Origin: an uncultured Roseovarius sp.
GTDB lineage: Bacteria > Pseudomonadota > Alphaproteobacteria > Rhodobacterales > Rhodobacteraceae
DNA: 42,696 nt
Reading direction: 5' to 3'
Assembly (NCBI RefSeq): GCF_947259555.1
Contig: NZ_CAMYMD010000063.1
Location: 1-42,696, forward strand
Below are positions 16,469 to 23,679 of this stretch, piece after piece. The translations under genes and the position numbers were made by a program. The notes beneath the pieces are model-generated. The model worked only from the letters and a program-made list of their open reading frames with translations, ran no database searches and had not been told where the DNA came from. Numbering within the stretch: position 1 is the first letter of the stretch; every line of letters begins with the position of its first letter.

Positions 16469-16858
16469 TCAGGCCAGCGCGTGGCCAATGCAGGCCAGCG
16501 CCGAGATGGCGATCATGGCGAAGGTGAGGATCATGCCCGCGCGGCGCAACAGCATGATCTGCGGCGTGCGCCCCAGTCCGATGGCGTGTATCACCCGCCC
16601 CGCGAGCAGCATGAGCCCCAGCAGGTGCACCACCCAGAGCGGTGCGCCCTGCAATTCCGCAAGCGTCAGCAGGATCAGCGCCATCGGCGCATATTCGGCA
16701 AAGTTGCCGTGGACGCGGATGCGCTTGCCAAGCATCTTGTCGTCGCCATCGCCAAGCGTCACCCGGGCGGTGAAGCGTGTGGTGATAACGCGAATGCTGA
16801 GGATCACGAACAACAGGCCCAGAAGGCCCGCATAGAGCGGAGTGACGGTAAGCGACAT
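16469..16858 (-). CDS. MAPEG family membrane protein
   Basis: 129-residue integral membrane protein with four hydrophobic helices (about 6-26, 53-70, 72-93, 103-127). MAPEG-type features are the loop KRIRVHGNFAEYAPMALILL after TM1 and HLLGLMLLAGRVIHAIGL in the TM3 region. The superfamily includes microsomal glutathione S-transferases and eicosanoid enzymes; bacterial members are mostly uncharacterised. It begins 15 nt after the metallophosphoesterase stop on the same strand, so co-transcription is likely. Confidence 0.92.
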   Translation of the reverse strand: MSLTVTPLYAGLLGLLFVILSIRVITTRFTARVTLGDGDDKMLGKRIRVHGNFAEYAPMALILLTLAELQGAPLWVVHLLGLMLLAGRVIHAIGLGRTPQIMLLRRAGMILTFAMIAISALACIGHALA

Positions 16859-16873
16859 GTAGGGGACCTTTTC

Positions 16874-17674
16874 TCAGGTGTAGGTTTGCGCCCCGGTGGG
16901 GGGCAGGGTGAAATCCTCGCTGTGCACGACCACACCTTCATCAGTCAGCAGCAAGAGGCCATAGGCACCGGGCTCGTCAATCGACAGGTTCGGGTCCTGG
17001 AACCCGAGCGCCATCGGCATCTGGTGGCAGGGGCTCTTGAGAATGCAGACGGGAATGCCAAGAGCCGCGCCTTGGATGCTGCGGTGGATATGGCCCGAGA
17101 CGATCTGCACCACGTTGCCCGCGCGCTTGAGCCGCGCGGTCAGCTCGGCGCGATTCTTCAGCCCGATCCAGTCCATCCCCTTGAAGCCGGTCTCAATGGG
17201 CGGATGATGGGTGAAGACAATGACCCGTCGGTCGCCCGCCTCTGCAAGTCTGTCCTCCAGCCAATCGAGCCTTGCGTCACAGAGCCGACCGGAATGGGTG
17301 TCCGCAGTCTCCTCATTCAGCGTATCGAGACAGATCAGGCGATAAACGCCGATATCTGTATGATGCTGGATATGGCCCGTCTCCATCCTTTCGGCCTCGG
17401 GAAAGGCGGCAAGAAACGGCGCGCGGCGGTCGTGATTGCCAAGCATCAGCGAGACGGGCAGGGGGCAGGTATCGAGAGCGGCGCGCAGGCGGGCATATTC
17501 TTGCGGCGCCGCATTATGGGTCAGATCGCCACACAGCACGACCCGTTCCGCATCAGGGTGATTGTCGAGCGCATGGGCCATGCCCTGCATGAACCGTGCG
17601 CAGGGGTCGATCCCGATGATCGTCTCGCCCTCGGGGACGATGTGGATGTCGGTGAGGACGATTACTTTCTGCAT
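16874..17674 (-). CDS. Metallophosphoesterase (CpdA-like)
   Basis: 266-residue calcineurin-type phosphoesterase with all metal motifs in order: VLTDIH (DxH), VVLCGDLTHN (GD), MLGNHDRR (GNHD), VFTHHPPIE (H) and VSGHIHRS (GHxH). The architecture resembles 3',5'-cyclic AMP phosphodiesterase CpdA and related class III enzymes, but the true substrate (cyclic nucleotide or phosphodiester) is uncertain. ATG 17674 is chosen because the family begins right before VIVLTDIH; an upstream GTG at 17698 is less likely. Confidence 0.9.
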   Translation of the reverse strand: MQKVIVLTDIHIVPEGETIIGIDPCARFMQGMAHALDNHPDAERVVLCGDLTHNAAPQEYARLRAALDTCPLPVSLMLGNHDRRAPFLAAFPEAERMETGHIQHHTDIGVYRLICLDTLNEETADTHSGRLCDARLDWLEDRLAEAGDRRVIVFTHHPPIETGFKGMDWIGLKNRAELTARLKRAGNVVQIVSGHIHRSIQGAALGIPVCILKSPCHQMPMALGFQDPNLSIDEPGAYGLLLLTDEGVVVHSEDFTLPPTGAQTYT

Positions 17675-17762
17675 GGGGTTGCCTGCGACAGGGGACACCT
17701 GTTATGCAGCATGGCCGAATTCAAGCCGATGCAAAAGCCCTTATGGTGACCTTTACGCATCC

Positions 17763-17791
17763 GTCATCCTCTGGCCCGGCCAGAGGATCTC
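17763..17791. repeat. REP-like palindromic unit
   Basis: ATCCTCTGGCC / GGCCAGAGGAT form an 11-bp stem around a single C. The flanks GTC...ATCTC and the 29-nt length match the unit at 3449-3477, although the stem sequence differs on both arms together. This argues for a shared family under structural selection. Confidence 0.6.
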
Positions 17792-17803
17792 TTCGGGCGG
17801 CAC

Positions 17804-17830
17804 GCCCCCCGGGGCCGGCCCGCGGGGGGC
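17804..17830 (-). terminator. GC-rich hairpin downstream of pyc
   Basis: GCCCCCCG (17804-17811) pairs with CGGGGGGC (17823-17830), and the middle GGGCCGGCCC is itself palindromic. It begins 7 bp after the pyc stop. No U-run follows, as is often seen in high-GC genomes. Probable transcription end. Confidence 0.5.
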
Positions 17831-17837
17831 AAAGGGG

Positions 17838-20800
17838 TCATTCCAATTCCACCAGCAGATCCTTGGCGTCGATCTGACTGCCGGGCTGGACGTGTACGGC
17901 CTTGACCGTGGCGTCGCGCTCGGCATGCAGTCCGGTTTCCATTTTCATCGCTTCGATGGTCAATAGCAGATCGCCGGTCTTGATCTTCTGCCCGGGTTTG
18001 ACCGCGACCGTGGCCACGGCGCCGGGCATCGGCGCGCCGATGTGGTTGGCATTGCCCAATTCGGCCTTGGGACGGGCCGCGACCTTGTCCTTGATCCGGC
18101 GGTCGGCCACCCGGACGGTGCGCGGCTGACCGTTCAACTCGAAAAACACCCGCGCCTCGCCGTCCTCCTGCGTCTCGCTGACAGCGACCAACCGGATTTC
18201 CAGCGTCTTGCCGGGGTCGATCTCGGCAGTGATCTCCTCGCCGGTGTCCATCCCGTAAAAGAAAGTGCGCGTCGGCAGGGTGCGCACCGGGCCATGGACC
18301 GCGTGCCGCTCCATGTAATCGGCGAACACCTTTGGGTACATCAGGCTGCCCATCAGGTCCTCGTTGTCGATGCCCTTGCCGAACCGCTCGACCAGCTCGG
18401 CGCCGCGCGCATCCAGATCCTCGGGCGGCAACAGCGTGCCGGGGCGCACGGTGATCGGTTTTTCTCCCTTGAGGACCTTCTTGACGATCGGCTTGGGAAA
18501 CCCGCCGGGCGCCTGCCCGACATAGCCTTTCATCAACGTCACCACGCTCTCGGGAAAGCTGACCTCGGTCTCGGGGTTCAGCACATCCTCGCAGGTCAGC
18601 CCCTGACTGACCATCATCAGGGCCAGATCGCCGACGGTCTTGGCAATCGGCGTCACCTTGATCACGTCGCCGAACATCTGGTTCACATCGGCATAGGTGC
18701 GCGCGATGTCATGCCAGCGGTCCTCCATCCCCATCGAGCGCGCCTGCGCCTTGAGGTTGGTGAACTGACCGCCGGGCATCTCGTGCAGATAGACTTCCGA
18801 GGTGGGCGACTGCATGCCGCTCTCGAAGGCACCGTAGTGGTTGCGTACCGATTCCCAATAGTTCGAGATCTGCCGGATCGCCCCGATATCAAGCCCGGTG
18901 TCGCGCGGCGTATGGCGCAGCGCCTCGACGATGGTGCCAAGCGTCGCCTGCGAGGTGTTGCCCGAGAGCGCGTCCATCGCGCAATCGACCGCATCGACCC
19001 CGGCCTCGGAGGCGGCAAGGATCGAGGCCCCCGCGATACCGGCCGTGTCGTGGGTGTGGAAATGGATGGGCAGGCCGACCTCTTCCTTCAGCGCCTTGAA
19101 CAATACGCTCGCGGTGGCCGGCTTCATCAGACCGCCCATATCCTTGATGCACAGGATATGCGTGCCCGCCGCCTTCAGTTCCTTGGCCATGTCGAGATAG
19201 TATTTCAGATCGTATTTCGAGCGCGCCGGATCGAGGATGTCGCCGGTATAGCAGATCGCCGCCTCGAGGATCTTGCCGGACTCGAGCACCGCATCCATCG
19301 AGACGCGCATGTTCTCGGCCCAGTTCAGCGGATCGAAGACGCGGAACAGATCGACCCCGCTCTCAGCCGCCTGTTTGACAAACGCCGAGACCACGTTGTC
19401 GGGGTAATTGGTATAGCCCACCCCGTTCGAGCCACGCAGCAGCATTTGCGTCAGCAGGTTGGGCATTGCCGCACGAATGTCGCGCAGCCGCTGCCACGGG
19501 CATTCATCGAGAAACCGGTAGGCCACGTCAAAGGTCGCGCCGCCCCAGCATTCCATCGAGAAGAGGCCGGGCAGGTCATGCGCGTAATTGGGGGCAATGC
19601 CGATCATGTCGATCGACCGCATCCGCGTCGCCAACAGCGATTGATGGCTGTCGCGCATGGTGGTGTCGGTGATCAGCAGCGGCTTTTGCGCCGCCATCCA
19701 GTCGGCCACGGCCTGCGCGCCGTCCCGATCGAGGATCTGCTTGGCACCGTCCTTGATGTCCGCGTTGATCGGTCGGGGCGCACGCGGCAGCTTGAGGTCG
19801 GCAGACGGAGCGGTGCGCCCCTCAACCTCGGGATGCCCGTTCACGGTAATATCGGCGATATAGTTCAGGACCCGCGTGCCCCGGTCCCGGCGCTTCTCGA
19901 ATTTGAACAGCTCCGGCGTCGTGTCGATGAACTTGGTCGTGTAGGTGTTATCGAGGAACGTCGGATGCTTGAGCAGGTTCTCGACAAAGGCGATGTTGGT
20001 GCTCACGCCGCGAATGCGGAACTCGCGCAGCGCGCGGTCCATCCGGGCAATCGCCTGTTCGGGCGTCGGGGCCCACGCGGTGACCTTGGTGAGCAGGCTG
20101 TCATAATAGCGCGTGATCACGCCCCCCGCATAGGCGGTGCCGCCATCGAGACGAATACCCATGCCGGTGGCCGAGCGATAGGCGGTGATGCGGCCATAAT
20201 CGGGGATGAAATTATTGAGCGGGTCCTCGGTGGTGATCCGGGTCTGGAGCGCGTGACCATTGAGCGTGATATCGTATTGCGTGGCCTTGCCGGTGGCCTC
20301 CACCAGGCTCTTGCCCTCGGCGATCTTGATCTGCGCCTGCACGATGTCGATGCCGGTGACCTCTTCGGTCACGGTGTGCTCGACCTGGACGCGCGGATTG
20401 ACCTCGATGAAGTAGAACTTGCCGCTGTCCATATCCATCAGGAATTCGACCGTGCCGGCGCACTCGTAATTCACATGTTTGCAGATCTTGTAGCCAAGCT
20501 GGCAGATTTCCTCGCGCTGCGTTTCCGACAGATACGGGGCCGGGGCACGCTCGACCACCTTTTGGTTGCGGCGCTGCACCGAGCAGTCGCGCTCAAAGAG
20601 GTGGTACAAATTGCCGTGCTTGTCGCCGAGGATCTGCACCTCGACATGGCGGGCGCGCAGGATCATCTTTTCGAGATAACCCTCGCCATTGCCAAACGCG
20701 GCCTCGGCCTCGCGCCGGCCTTCGCGCACCTTGTCCTCCAGCTCGTCCTCATTCTCGATGGGCCGCATGCCGCGCCCGCCACCGCCCCACGACGCCTTGA

Positions 20801-21278
20801 GCATCAGCGGATATCCGATCTCGCCGGCGTCCTTGCGGATCGCCGTCATGTCGTCGCCCAGCACTTCGGTCGCGGGGATGACCGGCACGCCCGCCTCGAC
20901 AGCCACGCGCCGTGCGCTCGCCTTGTCGCCAAGCGCGCGCATGGTCTCGGCCTTGGGGCCGATAAAGGTAATGCCCGCCGCGTCGCAGGCATCGACGAAT
21001 TCGGGGTTTTCGGACAGCAGGCCGTAGCCGGGGTGGATCGCATCCGCGCCCGACAGCTTGGCGACGCGAATGATCTCGTCTATCGACAGATAGGCCTGAA
21101 CCGGGCCAAGTCCCTCGCCGATGCGATACGCCTCATCCGCCTTGAACCTGTGCAGCCCGAGCTTGTCCTCCTCGGCAAAGACGGCGACCGTGCGCTTGCC
21201 CATCTCATTGGCGGCGCGCATGATGCGAATGGCGATCTCGCCCCGATTGGCGATGAGAATTTTATTGAAGTCGGCCAT
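17838..21278 (-). CDS. pyc: Pyruvate carboxylase
   Basis: Biotin enzyme making oxaloacetate from pyruvate, ATP and bicarbonate to replenish the TCA cycle. 1146 residues, the single-chain form. Domains: biotin carboxylase (about 4-450; KILIANRGEIAIRI, ATP-grasp loop ASWGGGGRGMR, EVNPRVQVEHTVTE), carboxyltransferase (about 540-830; DTTMRDSHQSLLATRMR and HFHTHDTAG metal site), a PYC-type tetramerisation part, and a biotinyl domain whose lysine is Lys1112 in TIEAMKMET, 34 residues from the end. ATG 21278 starts MADFNKILIANRGE. The open frame extends further upstream but that part is not family-like. A small dyad, GGCTAA/TTAGCC, at 21290-21306 lies in its leader. Confidence 0.98.
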   Translation of the reverse strand: MADFNKILIANRGEIAIRIMRAANEMGKRTVAVFAEEDKLGLHRFKADEAYRIGEGLGPVQAYLSIDEIIRVAKLSGADAIHPGYGLLSENPEFVDACDAAGITFIGPKAETMRALGDKASARRVAVEAGVPVIPATEVLGDDMTAIRKDAGEIGYPLMLKASWGGGGRGMRPIENEDELEDKVREGRREAEAAFGNGEGYLEKMILRARHVEVQILGDKHGNLYHLFERDCSVQRRNQKVVERAPAPYLSETQREEICQLGYKICKHVNYECAGTVEFLMDMDSGKFYFIEVNPRVQVEHTVTEEVTGIDIVQAQIKIAEGKSLVEATGKATQYDITLNGHALQTRITTEDPLNNFIPDYGRITAYRSATGMGIRLDGGTAYAGGVITRYYDSLLTKVTAWAPTPEQAIARMDRALREFRIRGVSTNIAFVENLLKHPTFLDNTYTTKFIDTTPELFKFEKRRDRGTRVLNYIADITVNGHPEVEGRTAPSADLKLPRAPRPINADIKDGAKQILDRDGAQAVADWMAAQKPLLITDTTMRDSHQSLLATRMRSIDMIGIAPNYAHDLPGLFSMECWGGATFDVAYRFLDECPWQRLRDIRAAMPNLLTQMLLRGSNGVGYTNYPDNVVSAFVKQAAESGVDLFRVFDPLNWAENMRVSMDAVLESGKILEAAICYTGDILDPARSKYDLKYYLDMAKELKAAGTHILCIKDMGGLMKPATASVLFKALKEEVGLPIHFHTHDTAGIAGASILAASEAGVDAVDCAMDALSGNTSQATLGTIVEALRHTPRDTGLDIGAIRQISNYWESVRNHYGAFESGMQSPTSEVYLHEMPGGQFTNLKAQARSMGMEDRWHDIARTYADVNQMFGDVIKVTPIAKTVGDLALMMVSQGLTCEDVLNPETEVSFPESVVTLMKGYVGQAPGGFPKPIVKKVLKGEKPITVRPGTLLPPEDLDARGAELVERFGKGIDNEDLMGSLMYPKVFADYMERHAVHGPVRTLPTRTFFYGMDTGEEITAEIDPGKTLEIRLVAVSETQEDGEARVFFELNGQPRTVRVADRRIKDKVAARPKAELGNANHIGAPMPGAVATVAVKPGQKIKTGDLLLTIEAMKMETGLHAERDATVKAVHVQPGSQIDAKDLLVELE

Positions 21279-21431
21279 GCCTGTCCCCCGGCTAATCTGG
21301 TTAGCCGCAACGGCGCAATCCATGCCGCGTTGCAGCGCTGGTAACTTGTAGGATTTGTGAAAGGTTTGTGCAATCCGGCATTCCGCGGATTCGCCGGGTG
21401 GGGGAATTTCCTGTCCCAAAGGGTGGGCGGC

Positions 21432-21451
21432 CCCACCCGGCAGGGGGTGGG
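21432..21451 (-). terminator. Hairpin after the HhH/Lys-rich gene
   Basis: CCCACCC (21432-21438) pairs with GGGTGGG (21445-21451) within about 30 bp after the gene's stop. Probable transcription end for the three-gene basic-protein cluster. Confidence 0.4.
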
Positions 21452-21459
21452 TCGCGGCC

Positions 21460-21909
21460 TCATTTCTTGGATTTGCCGGATTTCTTCTTTGTCTTCGGCT
21501 TGTCCTTGGCCGCCTTGCCGGATTTTTTCTTGGCCGTGCCGTCCGTCTTGCTCTTTGTCTTCTCGGCCTGTTTCGCGGCAGCCTTCTTGTCAGAGCCTTT
21601 CTTTTTACCTGGCTCTTTCTTCTCGGCTTTCTTCTTGGCCTTCTTTTTGTCTGCGGTCTCGGCGGGCTTGGCCCCGGGGTCCACGGTCTTTGCGGGGGCT
21701 TTGGTGACCGGCGTCACTGCACCACCCTGTGCACCAAGCGCCGCAGCGGCATCGATGAACCCTTGCGCGCGGCCCGGTGAGATGCCGCGCACCTGCATCA
21801 GCGCCAATGGCTCGGCTTTGGCAAGCCGCTCGGGGCTGGTGATGCCGTGCGTGGCGAGTGCCTTGGCAAGGGCGGGCCCGATCCCGCGAATATCTGTCAA
21901 TGAGGACAA
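21460..21909 (-). CDS. HhH DNA-binding domain with histone-like lysine tail
   Basis: 149 residues from a TTG start. Residues 1-60 form two helix-hairpin-helix units (TDIRGIGPALAKALATHGI and MQVRGISPGRAQGFIDAAAAL), the non-specific DNA-binding fold. Residues 61-87 are an Ala/Pro/Lys linker. Residues 88-149 contain about 30 lysines with small residues between, like the C-terminal tail of histone H1 or of bacterial nucleoid proteins. Start: TTG 21909 after an AGGA site is preferred; a TTG at 21963 would add 18 residues. Likely a nucleoid-associated or DNA-repair accessory protein; that is inference. Confidence 0.75.
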   Translation of the reverse strand: MSSLTDIRGIGPALAKALATHGITSPERLAKAEPLALMQVRGISPGRAQGFIDAAAALGAQGGAVTPVTKAPAKTVDPGAKPAETADKKKAKKKAEKKEPGKKKGSDKKAAAKQAEKTKSKTDGTAKKKSGKAAKDKPKTKKKSGKSKK

Positions 21910-21982
21910 GGGTACTATTCCTGTTGCTAAGAGGGAGGGGGCGGCTGGCCCGATCCGGGCCAACCGTCACGGCACCGCTGGT

Positions 21983-22102
21983 TCAGGCCGCTTTCTTGAG
22001 CGCCTTGCGCGCCGATTTCAGCTTGGATTTCTGGCGCTCAACCTTGGTTTCGCGCAGTTTCACTTCTTTTTTGAGGTCTTTGATTTTCGCTTTTTTGGCC
22101 AT
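21983..22102 (-). CDS. 39-residue lysine-rich microprotein
   Basis: MAKKAKIKDLKKEVKLRETK opens a 39-residue peptide with 14 Lys and 3 Arg. Heptad-like spacing suggests a single amphipathic or coiled helix. GGAG stands 8 nt before ATG 22102, a good ribosome site, so translation is likely. The first 43 nt overlap, in another frame, the lysine-rich end of the ribbon-helix-helix gene. Function unknown; RNA or DNA binding is suggested only by charge. Confidence 0.65.
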   Translation of the reverse strand: MAKKAKIKDLKKEVKLRETKVERQKSKLKSARKALKKAA

Positions 22103-22323
22103 GACTTCGGCTCCTTTTCGGTGATGTCCTGTGCCGCACCGCTCTCGTCGGGGGCACCTTGATGCGACAGGGTAAAGTCTCGGATGAACCGCCGGATCTC
22201 GCGCGCCGCACTCGTATCGAGCGTCTCGCATAGATCGACAAAGGCATCGCGATCCGCCTTGTTGATGCGGATGATCAGCTGGCTGTCCTTGCGATCCTGC
22301 TTCTTGCGTCGGTCGTCTGGCAT
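22060..22323 (-). CDS. Small ribbon-helix-helix-like protein with basic tail
   Basis: 87 residues. A probable RHH fold: the strand SQLIIRINKADRD is followed by helix AFVDLCETLDTSA and helix REIRRFIRDF. This resembles CopG/Arc-type repressors or antitoxin DNA-binding halves. The last 17 residues are very basic (WPKKRKSKTSKKK). ATG 22323 has GGAGAG at about 7 nt. Its 3' end overlaps the microprotein gene. AT-rich palindromes upstream (22363-22390) are good candidates for self-regulation. No toxin gene is adjacent, so a toxin-antitoxin role is not supported. Confidence 0.7.
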   Translation of the reverse strand: MPDDRRKKQDRKDSQLIIRINKADRDAFVDLCETLDTSAAREIRRFIRDFTLSHQGAPDESGAAQDITEKEPKSWPKKRKSKTSKKK

Positions 22324-22362
22324 CCGTTGCTCTCCATGTCGATCGGCATCATGTCAGAATGC

Positions 22363-22390
22363 ATATACTTTGTATATACATTGTAATACA
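22363..22390. promoter_or_regulatory. AT-rich overlapping palindromes upstream of the RHH gene
   Basis: ATATAC-TTT-GTATAT (22363-22377) overlaps the perfect palindrome TGTATATACA (22371-22380), and a related half-site TGTAATACA lies at 22382-22390. They sit 40-67 bp upstream of the RHH start, where a promoter and its operator would be, in the most AT-rich spot of the neighbourhood. Confidence 0.45.
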
Positions 22391-22430
22391 TTTTTCATAG
22401 GACTTTGAATTAAATCAGAAAAACATGCGC

Positions 22431-23570
22431 TCAGCGTGACTTGATCAACCGGCTCGGGGCCTCCGACACCCGGTGCAACCCCAGCTGCCCCATATTCGCC
22501 TTCAGGTCTTCGCGCAGGATATCGGCCAGATGCGCCGGGCCCCGGGCCCCGAGCGCCCCAAGCGCCATATGCCACGCCCGCCCCATCATCACGAAATCCG
22601 CCCCGAGCGCCACGGCCCGCAGGATATCGAGCCCCCCCTCGATGCCGCCATCCATGATCACCGGCAGCGTGGTCGCCGCGCGCACCTCCGGCAGCGCCTC
22701 GATCGTGGCGGGGGCGGCGTCAAACTGTCGTCCCGCGTGGTTCGACACCCAGATCGCATCGACCCCCTCTTGCTCCAGCGCCGCCGCGTCCTCGCCGCGC
22801 AGCACGCCCTTGACCACAAGCGGTCCGTCCCAGGCGTCGCGCAGCCAGCGCAGATAGTCCCGGTCAGGCGAGGTGCGCAGCAGATACCCCGCATGCTTGT
22901 TCGACGGCAGCCCCTTGGTCTGCCCGGCATACTCGTCGATCAGCCGCATGCGCGGCATGCCCAGCCGTGCCATGCCGCTCGCCCAGGCCGGGCAGCGCGC
23001 CACCTGCGCCATCAATCGGGGCGTCAGGCGCGGCGGTTGCGTCAGGCCCGACCGCACCTGCCGTTCACGCCGCGACCCCACCGGCACATCCACCGTCAAC
23101 ACCAGCACCCCGAACCCGGCGTTGCGCGCGCGCGCCAGCATGTCGCGGCGTATCTCAGGGTCGCGCGGCGGATACATCTGAAACCAGCCGCGCCCCTCCA
23201 GATGTGGCCCCACATCCTCGGGCGTCTGCGCCGCCACGGTCGACAGCGTATAGGGCACCCCCTTCGCCGTCGCCGCCCGCGCCAGATGCCGCTCCGCATC
23301 GGGCCAGATCAGCCCCGACATCCCCACCGGCGCGATCCCGACCGGCAGGGCATAGTCCTCACCCAGCAGGCGCGTGCCGAGGTCCGGCGTGATCTCGCCA
23401 TGCAGGATCGACGGGCTCAGCCGCACCTGATCCAGCATCGCCCGGTTGCGCGCCTTGGTGGCCTCCACCCCAGTGCCGCTGTCGAGATACTCCCACACGA
23501 AACGCGGAATTCGGGCGCGCGCACGGGCGCGCAGGTCACTCAGGGCGGGGTATTGTGCATGCAGGTCCAT
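22431..23570 (-). CDS. FMN-dependent alpha-hydroxy-acid oxidizing protein (LldD-like)
   Basis: 379-residue flavoenzyme of the L-lactate dehydrogenase/glycolate oxidase family. A TIM barrel with FMN contacts: LPVGIAPVGMSGL, STVAAQTPED, WFQMYPPRD, LTVDVPVGSRRER, VVKGVLRGEDA, and the C-terminal MDGGIEGGLDILRAVALGAD and MMGRAWHMAL. The catalytic His and substrate Arg sit in SNHAGRQ; most relatives read SNHGGRQ. Substrate could be L-lactate, mandelate or another 2-hydroxy acid. ATG 23570 is chosen because MDLHAQYPALSDL begins the family region; a GTG at 23585 is possible. Confidence 0.9.
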   Translation of the reverse strand: MDLHAQYPALSDLRARARARIPRFVWEYLDSGTGVEATKARNRAMLDQVRLSPSILHGEITPDLGTRLLGEDYALPVGIAPVGMSGLIWPDAERHLARAATAKGVPYTLSTVAAQTPEDVGPHLEGRGWFQMYPPRDPEIRRDMLARARNAGFGVLVLTVDVPVGSRRERQVRSGLTQPPRLTPRLMAQVARCPAWASGMARLGMPRMRLIDEYAGQTKGLPSNKHAGYLLRTSPDRDYLRWLRDAWDGPLVVKGVLRGEDAAALEQEGVDAIWVSNHAGRQFDAAPATIEALPEVRAATTLPVIMDGGIEGGLDILRAVALGADFVMMGRAWHMALGALGARGPAHLADILREDLKANMGQLGLHRVSEAPSRLIKSR

Positions 23571-23679
23571 GGCCCGCATTTGCACGGGTTTTCAGGGGCT
23601 TGTCCAGTGGGCCTCCGCGCGCGGAACAATCCCCGAACATCTCTTTATCTCCGACACGCCCCGCGCTATTGTCGCCCGC

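Noticed and set aside
18042..21344. Very long open frame (1100 codons) on the + strand
   Set aside because: It is antisense to pyc. High GC leaves stop-free antisense frames; the translation is His/Arg/Leu-rich without any family motif.
22060..22323. Toxin-antitoxin pair led by the RHH protein
   Set aside because: The neighbour is a 39-residue lysine-rich peptide with no toxin feature; no RelE-, PIN- or GNAT-like gene is adjacent.
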